A stretch of 5,478 nt of DNA, taken from Xanthobacteraceae bacterium. Lineage in GTDB: Bacteria; Pseudomonadota; Alphaproteobacteria; Rhizobiales; Xanthobacteraceae. Location of the stretch: contig JAUSIF010000344.1 of the NCBI GenBank assembly GCA_030648135.1, forward strand, positions 1 through 5,478, written 5' to 3'. Position 1 is the stretch's first letter. Each line of letters starts with the position of its first letter. Under the pieces are notes generated by a model. The model saw only the letters and a program-made list of their open reading frames with translations. It made no database searches and had not been told where the DNA came from. Made by a program: the position numbers and the translations under genes. Below are positions 1-5,478 of the stretch, in pieces.

Positions 1-75
1 ATCCTATATCATAGGTAGTAATACTTCAAGATTCCCGCATTGGATGCAGTCCCTAACCCCTTGAAATGCAACCGG

Positions 76-89
76 TCGGCCGCGGCCGA
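76..89. repeat. 14-bp perfect palindrome upstream of topA
   Basis: TCGGCCGCGGCCGA reads the same on both strands. It lies two bases before the TTGACT element proposed as the topA -35 box. Its position would suit an operator, but a GC-only core in a GC-rich genome can arise by chance. No known binding motif is recognised. Confidence 0.4.
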
Positions 90-90
90 T

Positions 91-120
91 TTGACTTAAA
101 GGCCCAAACTGGCCTATTCG
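91..120 (+). promoter_or_regulatory. Candidate sigma-70-type promoter for topA (weak)
   Basis: A TTGACT hexamer at 91-96 matches five of six positions of the -35 consensus. With an 18-bp spacer, the best -10 is TATTCG at 115-120, which matches only three of six. Transcription would start near 127, at the foot of the terminator-like hairpin, leaving a leader of about 55 nt before the topA ATG. The -35 box is good and the -10 box is poor, so this is tentative. A promoter further upstream, outside the window, is equally possible. Confidence 0.28.
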
Positions 121-126
121 CCGCCC

Positions 127-152
127 AAGCGCGGGCTGAACCCGCGTTTTTT
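127..152 (+). terminator. Rho-independent terminator-like hairpin ahead of topA
   Basis: CGCGGG (130-135) pairs perfectly with CCCGCG (141-146) around a 5-nt CTGAA loop. A six-T run follows at 147-152. Counting the flanking AAG against TTT extends the stem to nine pairs with one G-U. This is the standard shape of an intrinsic terminator on the + strand. It most simply ends the transcript of whatever gene lies upstream. It sits only 28 nt before the topA ATG, so it could also act as an attenuator inside the topA leader. Confidence 0.7.
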
Positions 153-160
153 GCCGATTC

Positions 161-166
161 GAGGAA
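161..166 (+). promoter_or_regulatory. Possible ribosome binding site of topA
   Basis: GAGGAA resembles a Shine-Dalgarno sequence and lies 14 nt before the ATG at 181, which is longer than the usual 5-10 nt. It supports initiation at 181 rather than at the in-frame TTG at 151. That TTG would place the motif inside the coding region and has no purine-rich site of its own. Confidence 0.35.
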
Positions 167-180
167 CCCGCCGACCGCTG

Positions 181-2868
181 ATGAACATCGTCATTGTCGA
201 GTCGCCCGCCAAGGCGAAAACGATCCATAAATACCTCGGCCCTGGCTACGAGGTGCTCGCCTCCTATGGCCATGTGCGCGACCTGCCGCCCAAGGACGGC
301 TCGGTCGCCCCCGACCAGGACTTCCACATGATCTGGCAGGTCGACGCCAAGGCGCAGAAGCGCCTCAGCGAGATCGCCCGCGCGGTGAAAGGCGCCGACA
401 AGCTCATCCTCGCCACCGACCCCGACCGCGAGGGCGAGGCGATCTCCTGGCACGTACTCGAGATCCTGAAGGAGAAGGGCGCGCTCACGGACCAAAAGAT
501 CGAGCGCGTGGTGTTCAACGCCATCACCAAACAGGCGGTGGTGGAGGCGATGCAGAACCCGCGCGAGATCGACGCGGCGTTGGTGGACGCTTATCTCGCT
601 CGCCGCGCGCTCGATTATCTGGTCGGATTCACCTTGTCGCCGGTGCTGTGGCGAAAATTGCCGGGCTCGCGCTCGGCCGGGCGCGTGCAATCGGTGTCGT
701 TGCGCCTCGTCTGCGACCGCGAGCGCGAGATCGAGGTTTTTGTTGCGAAGGAATATTGGTCGATCGCGGCGAATCTGGCGACGCCGCGCGACGAAACCTT
801 CGTGGCGCGCCTGGTCGGCGCCGACGGCAAGAAGATCCAGCGTCTCGATATCGGCACACGCAAGGAAGCGGAGGATTTTCGCCGCGCGCTCGATGAGGCG
901 AGCTTCACCGTCACTTCGGTCGAAGCGAAACCGACCAAGCGACATCCCTATGCGCCGTTCTCCACTTCAACGCTGCAACAGGAAGCGAGCCGCAAGTTCG
1001 GCTTCGCGCCCGCCATCACCATGCGCATTGCGCAACGCCTCTACGAGGGCGCCGACATCGGCGGCGAAACCATCGGTTTGATCACCTATATGCGCACCGA
1101 CGGCATCGAACTCGACGGCAGCGCGATCGCGTCCGCGCGCCGCGTGATCGAGGCCGACTATGGCAAGAACTATGTTCCGGACAGTCCGCGCGTCTACAAG
1201 AACAAATCCAAGCACGCGCAGGAAGCGCACGAGGCCGTGCGCCCCACCGATCTCACGCGCAAACCGCGAGAGGTGGCGCGCTATCTGGAACCCGATCATG
1301 CCAAGCTCTACGAGTTGATCTGGATCCGCACCATCGCGAGCCAGATGGAATCGGCCGAACTCGAGCGCACCACCGTCGAAATCAAGGCGCAGGCCGGCGG
1401 GAGCGATCTCGATCTGCGCGCCACCGGCACGGTGGTGAAGTTCGATGGCTTTCTTGCCGCCTATCAGGAAGACCAGGACGACGCCGCGGACGACGAGGAC
1501 GCGAACCGCCTGCCCGCCATGAACGCGGGCGAACCGCTCCGGCGTGAGCAGATCAAGACCGAGCAGCATTTCACCGAACCGCCGCCGCGTTTCTCCGAAG
1601 CCTCGCTGGTGAAACGCATGGAGGAACTCGGCATTGGCCGGCCTTCGACCTACGCCTCGACGCTGCAAGTACTGCGCGACCGCGGCTATGTCCGCATCGA
1701 CAAGAAGCGGCTGGTGCCCGAGGACAAGGGCCGGGTCGTCATCGCGTTCCTGGAGTCCTTCTTCGCGCGCTACGTCGAATACGACTTCACCGCGGATCTG
1801 GAGAAGAAGCTCGACGAGATCGCCAATCACGACCTCGACTGGAAACAGGTGCTGCGCGACTTCTGGCGCGACTTCATCGCCGCCGTCGATGAAATCAAGG
1901 ATCTGCGCATCTCCCAGGTGATCGACGCGCTCGACGAGGTATTGGCCCCGCACATCTTCCCGCCGCGCGAGGACGGCGGCGATCCGCGCCAGTGTCCCAC
2001 CTGCAAGGACGGACGCCTGGGCTTGAAGAACGGCAAGTTCGGCGCCTTCGTCGGCTGCTCGAACTATCCCGATTGTCGCTATACGCGCCCGCTCGCCGCC
2101 AACGGCCACGGCGCCACCGGCACCAAGATACTCGGCACCGATCCCGTGAGCAGCCTCGAAGTGACGTTGCGCGGCGGCCGCTTCGGCCCCTATGTCCAGC
2201 TCGGACCGAACGGCGAGGGCGAGAAGCCGAAACGCGCGGGTCTGCCCAAGGGCACCGAGCCCCACGCCGTCGATCTCGACAACGCGCTCGCGCTGCTCGC
2301 GCTGCCGCGCGAAGTAGGTCCGCATCCGGAAACCGGCGAGCCGATCATGGCCGGCGTCGGCCGCTTCGGCTCCTATGTGAAGCATCAAACGAGCTACGCC
2401 AATCTCGAAGCGGGCGACGAAGTGCTCAATATCGGCCTCAACCGCGCGGTGACCTTATTGGCCGAGAAGGCGGCGCGCGGACCCCGCGGCCGGCGCGGCG
2501 TGCCCGCCGGCAAGCTCTTGGGCGAGCACCCCGAATTGGGCGGGCCGGTCACGCTGCATGACGGCCGCTACGGCCCCTATGTGAAGCATGGCAAGATCAA
2601 TGCGACGCTGCCTTCCACCAGCGACCCGGCCAATGTCTCGCTCGATGAGGCGGTCGGACTGATCGCGGCGCGGGCGGCCAAGGCCGGCGGCAGCAACGGC
2701 GCCAAAAAGCCCGCCAAGAAAAAAGCCGCGCCGAAGAAGAAGGCGGCGGCCAAGAAAAAACCGGCGGCGAAAAAAGCGAGCGCCGAGACTCCCGCCGAGG
2801 ATGTGCCCGAGACTTCGCTCGCCAGTGACGCCGAGCCGGAGCCCGCGAAAGAGCCCGTGCAGGACTAA
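181..2868 (+). CDS. topA: DNA topoisomerase I (type IA)
   Basis: This 895-residue enzyme relaxes negatively supercoiled DNA by cutting one strand, passing the other and resealing. It needs Mg2+ and forms a 5'-phosphotyrosine intermediate. The TOPRIM domain (about 1-115) opens with the typical VIVESPAKAKTI stretch including Glu7, and carries the DPDREGE acidic motif at 80-86 (Asp80, Asp82, Glu84). The central catalytic domain spans about 130-560. It includes RSAGRVQSV near 164-172, the nucleophile Tyr303 in ITYMRTDG with Arg305, HEAVRPT at 350-356 and LGIGRPSTY at 483-491. One zinc finger follows (Cys605, Cys608, Cys626, Cys632). Next come three C-terminal repeats marked by GRFGPYV (666-672), GRFGSYV (727-733) and GRYGPYV (795-801). 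A Lys/Ala/Pro tail (about 841-866) and a short acidic end close the protein. The ATG at 181 is preferred because family proteins begin with this MNIVIVESP-like sequence; a TTG at 151 would add ten unconserved residues. All key residues are present and no frameshift is seen. Confidence 0.97.
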   Translation: MNIVIVESPAKAKTIHKYLGPGYEVLASYGHVRDLPPKDGSVAPDQDFHMIWQVDAKAQKRLSEIARAVKGADKLILATDPDREGEAISWHVLEILKEKGALTDQKIERVVFNAITKQAVVEAMQNPREIDAALVDAYLARRALDYLVGFTLSPVLWRKLPGSRSAGRVQSVSLRLVCDREREIEVFVAKEYWSIAANLATPRDETFVARLVGADGKKIQRLDIGTRKEAEDFRRALDEASFTVTSVEAKPTKRHPYAPFSTSTLQQEASRKFGFAPAITMRIAQRLYEGADIGGETIGLITYMRTDGIELDGSAIASARRVIEADYGKNYVPDSPRVYKNKSKHAQEAHEAVRPTDLTRKPREVARYLEPDHAKLYELIWIRTIASQMESAELERTTVEIKAQAGGSDLDLRATGTVVKFDGFLAAYQEDQDDAADDEDANRLPAMNAGEPLRREQIKTEQHFTEPPPRFSEASLVKRMEELGIGRPSTYASTLQVLRDRGYVRIDKKRLVPEDKGRVVIAFLESFFARYVEYDFTADLEKKLDEIANHDLDWKQVLRDFWRDFIAAVDEIKDLRISQVIDALDEVLAPHIFPPREDGGDPRQCPTCKDGRLGLKNGKFGAFVGCSNYPDCRYTRPLAANGHGATGTKILGTDPVSSLEVTLRGGRFGPYVQLGPNGEGEKPKRAGLPKGTEPHAVDLDNALALLALPREVGPHPETGEPIMAGVGRFGSYVKHQTSYANLEAGDEVLNIGLNRAVTLLAEKAARGPRGRRGVPAGKLLGEHPELGGPVTLHDGRYGPYVKHGKINATLPSTSDPANVSLDEAVGLIAARAAKAGGSNGAKKPAKKKAAPKKKAAAKKKPAAKKASAETPAEDVPETSLASDAEPEPAKEPVQD

Positions 2869-3002
2869 ATTTCGTCACTATTCTTTTCTATGTTTGATAA
2901 TTATTGAAGTTATCCCTGCCCTGAAACCTCCCTTGAAATTCGCTCGTTTCGGCCCAGTGTGGGATGCATCGCGCCCGCGGGAAAAGTTTGTATTGCCTGA
3001 AA

Positions 3003-3034
3003 TTGAATTCAAGGAATGAATCCATATCTATAAG
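3003..3034 (+). promoter_or_regulatory. Possible -10 region of an rnr promoter (weak)
   Basis: TATAAG at 3029-3034 matches five of six -10 consensus positions. The nearest -35-like hexamer is TTGAAT at 3003-3008, four of six matches. The spacer between them is 20 bp, longer than the preferred 17, so the pair is weak. If used, transcription would start near 3041 and the rnr mRNA would have a leader of about 150 nt containing the palindromic element at 3063-3115. It lies in the AT-rich part of the spacer, where chance matches are more likely. Confidence 0.22.
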
Positions 3035-3062
3035 CGTCATATCCGGGCTCGCAGCCAAATTA

Positions 3063-3115
3063 GGCAGGCTGTGCATGCCATGCCCCCGCGCAGGCGGGGG
3101 TTGCCTGCCCGGCAA
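3063..3115 (+). repeat. Nested GC-rich palindromic element (REP-like or leader RNA structure)
   Basis: An inner perfect 7-bp stem, CCCCCGC (3083-3089) with GCGGGGG (3094-3100), closes a GCAG loop. An outer perfect 7-bp stem, GGCAGGC (3063-3069) with GCCTGCC (3103-3109), encloses it. The outer right arm can instead take part in a small hairpin, TTGCC (3101-3105) with GGCAA (3111-3115). No T-run follows, so it is not a standard terminator. The shape, a C-run, GCGCAG core and G-run, resembles dispersed extragenic palindromes common in GC-rich proteobacteria. Whether it is repeated elsewhere in this genome cannot be seen here. Alternatives are a leader RNA structure controlling rnr, or a protector of the topA mRNA 3' end. 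Confidence 0.5.
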
Positions 3116-3192
3116 TCCCGAAACAAACCCTTACGCTTGCGAGAAATTATGGTGGCCGCTGCGGCCTCGCTCCGCTAGCGTCCCCTCCCTTC

Positions 3193-5475
3193 ATGGAATC
3201 AATCGTGTCTAAGAAATCCAAACAACCTAAATCCTCCAAACCGCCGACGCGGGAAGAAATCCTCGCCTTCATCGCCAACCGAAACGGCCACATCGGCAAG
3301 CGCGAGATCGTGCGCGCCTTCCGGCTCGACGCCGTCGGCAAGCGCGAATTGAACGCGCTGCTCGGCGAAATGCGCGAGCAGGGCCGCATCGACCACCGTC
3401 GGCGAAAACTGCACATTCCCGGACAATTGCCCGCCGACGTGATGGCCGAAGTGACCGGCCGCGACGAGGACGGCGAGCTCGTCGCCGTGCCGGTCGAATG
3501 GGACGAGGCCGAGCACGGCTCGGCGCCCAAGATCCGGCTCGTCTTCGGCCGCCGTCCGCAGGCGGGGCCCGCGCCCGGCATCGGCGACCGCGTGCTCCTG
3601 CGCACCCAGGAGTCGGACGACGCCGCCGAGCCGATCCGCCATTCGGGCCGCATTCTCAAACTCCTCGAAAAAGCGCGCGCGCAAGCCCTCGGCATCTACC
3701 GCGCCGTTCCCGGCGGCGGACGCCTCATCCCGGTGGATAAAAAAAGCCTCGGCCGCGAGCTCGCGATTCCGCCCGGCGCCGAAGCTGGCGCAGCGGACGG
3801 CGATCTCGTCACCGTCGATCTGCTTTCGCAACGCGCCTTCGGGCTGCAAAGCGCGCGCGTGCGCGAACGGCTCGGCTCGGTCAAATCCGAGCGCGCGCTG
3901 AGCCTGATCGCCATCCACGCCCACGGCATTCCCAATGACTTCCGCCGTGAAGCAATCGCCGAAGCCGAAACCGCGCACGCAGCCGGCCGCGAAGGCCGCG
4001 AGGACTGGCGCGCGCAGGCGCTCCTCACCATCGACCCTCCCGACGCCAAGGACCACGACGACGCGGTTCATGCCGAGCCTGACCGCGATCCCGCCAATCA
4101 AGGCGGCCATGTCCTCACCGTCGCCATCGCCGATGTAGCGCATTACGTGCGGCCGGGCTCCGCCCTCGACCGCGAGGCGCTCGATCGCGGCAATTCGGTC
4201 TATTTCCCTGACCGGGTCGTGCCGATGTTGCCCGAGCGATTGTCCGCCGATCTCTGCTCGCTGCGCCCCGACGAAGACCGCGCCGCGCTCGCCGTGCGCA
4301 TGGTGATCGATGCCGACGGCCGCAAGCGCCGGCACTCGTTCCATCGCGTCATGATGCGCTCCGCCGCCCGCCTGCATTATGCGCAGGCGCAAGCCGCCAT
4401 CGATGGCCGCCCGGATGCAACGACTTTGCCGCTGCTCGATCCGGTGTTGCAACCGCTCTACGCCGCCTATCGCACCCTCGCCAAGGCGCGCGACGCGCGC
4501 GCCCCGCTCGCGCTCGACATTCCCGAGCGCAAGATCCTGCTCAAGCCCGACGGCACCATCGATCGCGTGGTGACCCCCGAACGCCTCGACGCCCACCGGC
4601 TGATCGAGGAATTCATGATCCTCGCCAATGTCGCCGCCGCCGAGACCTGCGAGCAGCATCGCGTGCCTCTGCTCTACCGCGTGCACGATGCGCCGGCACT
4701 GGAGAAGGTCGCGGCCCTGCGCGAGTTTCTCTCGACCCTCAACATCAATTTGCCCAAGGCGAGCCAGCTCCGTCCCACCGATTTCAACCGCGTGCTGGCG
4801 CGGGTGAAAGGCAGCGACGTCGAACGGCTGGTCCACGAGGTGACGCTGCGCGCCCAGGCGCAGGCCGAATATTCTTCGGCGAACTACGGCCATTTCGGCC
4901 TAATGCTCCGCCGCTACGCGCATTTCACCTCGCCCATCCGTCGCTATGCGGATCTCGTCGTCCACCGCGCGCTCATCCGCGCACTCGGGCTCGGGCCGGG
5001 CGGGCTGCCGGACATCGTGCCGGAAGTGCTCGCCGAGATCGGCGCTCGCGTATCCGCCGCCGAGCGCCGCGCCATGGCGGCCGAGCGCGAGACCGCCGAC
5101 CGGCTGATCGCCCATTTCCTCGCCGATCGCGTCGGCGCCACGTTTCGTGGGCGCATCTCCGGCGTCACCCGCGCCGGCCTGTTCGTGAAGCTCGACGACA
5201 CCGGCGCCGACGGCTTCATCCCGGCGCGCACGCTCGGCGCCGATTTCTTCCGCTTCGAGGAAGGCCATCACGCCATGATCGGCGAGCGCACCGGCGAAGC
5301 CCACCGGCTGGGTGACCGCGTGGAAGTGAAGCTCGTAGAGGCGATTCCGGTCGCCGGCGCGCTGCGCTTCGAATTGCTCTCCGAAGGCCGTTACGATTTG
5401 AAGCCGTCGCGGCGGCACGGAAATCACGCGCCGCGCACGGCACGCGGGCGTAAATTTCGCGGACGGCGGCGATAA
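3193..5475 (+). CDS. rnr: Ribonuclease R (RNase II/RNB family 3'-5' exoribonuclease)
   Basis: This 760-residue cytoplasmic enzyme processively degrades RNA, including structured RNA, from the 3' end. In well-studied bacteria it acts in rRNA quality control and in clearing mRNA during trans-translation. A Lys-rich start (6-16) leads into a winged-helix-like region (about 19-76, beginning TREEILAFI). Two OB/cold-shock-like regions follow (about 82-140, diverged, and 165-215). The RNB catalytic domain covers about 270-600. It has the four metal-binding aspartates in TIDPPDAKDHDD (Asp281, Asp287, Asp289, Asp290), Tyr337 in VYFPDRVVPMLP, Arg583 in HFTSPIRRYADL, and Glu631 in the AERE segment. An S1 domain (about 648-730) and an Arg/Lys-rich tail (737-760) complete it. 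This order distinguishes RNase R from the shorter RNase II, which lacks the N-terminal helical domain and the long basic tail. The start is uncertain: the ATG at 3193 follows a pyrimidine-rich stretch with no Shine-Dalgarno, while the GTG at 3205 (756 residues, MSKKSKQPK-) has a weak GGA seven nt upstream. The gene appears intact and ends in TAA three bases before the window edge. Confidence 0.96.
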   Translation: MESIVSKKSKQPKSSKPPTREEILAFIANRNGHIGKREIVRAFRLDAVGKRELNALLGEMREQGRIDHRRRKLHIPGQLPADVMAEVTGRDEDGELVAVPVEWDEAEHGSAPKIRLVFGRRPQAGPAPGIGDRVLLRTQESDDAAEPIRHSGRILKLLEKARAQALGIYRAVPGGGRLIPVDKKSLGRELAIPPGAEAGAADGDLVTVDLLSQRAFGLQSARVRERLGSVKSERALSLIAIHAHGIPNDFRREAIAEAETAHAAGREGREDWRAQALLTIDPPDAKDHDDAVHAEPDRDPANQGGHVLTVAIADVAHYVRPGSALDREALDRGNSVYFPDRVVPMLPERLSADLCSLRPDEDRAALAVRMVIDADGRKRRHSFHRVMMRSAARLHYAQAQAAIDGRPDATTLPLLDPVLQPLYAAYRTLAKARDARAPLALDIPERKILLKPDGTIDRVVTPERLDAHRLIEEFMILANVAAAETCEQHRVPLLYRVHDAPALEKVAALREFLSTLNINLPKASQLRPTDFNRVLARVKGSDVERLVHEVTLRAQAQAEYSSANYGHFGLMLRRYAHFTSPIRRYADLVVHRALIRALGLGPGGLPDIVPEVLAEIGARVSAAERRAMAAERETADRLIAHFLADRVGATFRGRISGVTRAGLFVKLDDTGADGFIPARTLGADFFRFEEGHHAMIGERTGEAHRLGDRVEVKLVEAIPVAGALRFELLSEGRYDLKPSRRHGNHAPRTARGRKFRGRRR

Positions 5476-5478
5476 GCT

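Larger units (their letters stand above)
1..126. other. Intergenic region upstream of topA
   Basis: No convincing coding sequence was found here. The + strand frames hit stop codons early, and no recognisable C-terminus of a neighbouring protein is visible. The first 60 bases are clearly richer in A and T than the genes. The stretch contains a small inverted repeat (CCTAT, 3-nt gap, ATAGG at 3-15), a GANTC site at 30-34, a 14-bp palindrome at 76-89 and a second small inverted repeat (AGGCC, 6-nt gap, GGCCT at 100-115). In many alphaproteobacteria dprA lies upstream of topA. If so here, it ends before this window, which is inference. Confidence 0.6.
2869..3192. other. 324-bp topA-rnr spacer
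   Basis: No convincing gene was found. Short open frames on both strands give low-complexity products, overlap neighbouring genes, and resemble no family I know. The first half (to about 3060) is AT-rich compared with both genes. The second half is GC-rich and strongly palindromic, centred on 3063-3115. No classical terminator (stable stem plus T-run) follows topA. Other small palindromes are CCCGCGGG (2974-2981), GGCC/GGCC around GCTGC (3154-3166) and CGCTAGCG (3173-3180). A GANTC site lies at 3018-3022. The length of the gap suggests rnr has its own promoter, which is inference. Confidence 0.7.

Noticed and set aside
151..180. TTG at 151 as the topA start
   Set aside because: It lies within the T-run of the terminator-like hairpin, has no upstream ribosome binding site, and adds ten residues before the conserved MNIVIVESP start.
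4..945. 313-residue minus-strand frame reaching the left edge
   Set aside because: Most of it is antisense to the conserved TOPRIM region of topA, and it runs through the terminator-like hairpin. No family resemblance was seen.
967..2388. 473-residue open frame on the minus strand inside topA
   Set aside because: It lies wholly antisense to a clearly recognised topA. Its composition is biased (Arg, Ala, Gly, Val, Asp) as expected for the complement of GC-rich codons, and it has no recognisable domain.
3083..3100. Hairpin as an intrinsic terminator of topA
   Set aside because: The stem is strong, but no T-run follows on either strand, and it lies more than 200 bases after the topA stop.
2888..3115. 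75-residue minus-strand frame in the spacer
   Set aside because: It is the only frame wholly inside the spacer. It crosses the palindromic element, its composition is unremarkable, and no domain or convincing start context is visible.
3063..3115. CRISPR repeat or mobile-element terminal repeat
   Set aside because: Only one copy occurs in the window, with no spacer array, no transposase and no target-site duplication seen.
2964..3212. 82-residue + strand frame in the spacer
   Set aside because: It runs through the palindromic element and into the start of rnr in another frame, with no ribosome binding site and no recognisable similarity.
3199..4893. 564-residue open frame on the minus strand inside rnr
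   Set aside because: It is a full antisense shadow of the RNB catalytic region, with no recognisable motifs. Long antisense frames are common in high-GC genes.

Overview
The window is a housekeeping locus from a GC-rich bacterium, most likely an alphaproteobacterium. It holds two complete genes on the + strand: topA (DNA topoisomerase I, start codon at 181, stop at 2868) and rnr (ribonuclease R, 3193 or 3205 to 5475). The alphaproteobacterial assignment is inferred from three things. TopA has a single four-cysteine zinc finger followed by short repeats and a Lys/Ala/Pro-rich tail. The RNase R has a diverged first cold-shock-like domain. The topA-rnr gene order, often found next to dprA in that class, also fits. 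Genus or species cannot be told from this sequence.

Layout. Bases 1-180 are the topA leader: a short AT-richer stretch, a 14-bp palindrome, a weak promoter candidate and a good intrinsic-terminator hairpin that ends only 28 nt before the topA ATG. topA follows and looks intact, with all catalytic residues present. Bases 2869-3192 are a 324-bp spacer without a convincing gene. Its first half is AT-rich, and its second half carries a GC-rich palindromic element with several mutually exclusive stems. rnr then runs almost to the end of the window and is also intact. Only three bases follow its stop codon, so nothing can be said about what comes next.

How the genes relate. TopA relaxes negative supercoils behind RNA polymerase and helps prevent R-loops. 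RNase R is a processive 3'-to-5' exonuclease that degrades structured RNA, including rRNA fragments and mRNA released during trans-translation. Both are general nucleic-acid housekeeping enzymes. The 324-bp gap suggests rnr can be transcribed separately from topA.

I found no mobile element, CRISPR array, tRNA or rRNA, defence system or novel gene cluster. The observations worth a second look are regulatory: the terminator-like hairpin in the topA leader, and the competing hairpins plus uncertain translation start ahead of rnr. The many long open frames on the minus strand inside both genes are read as shadows of high-GC coding sequence.
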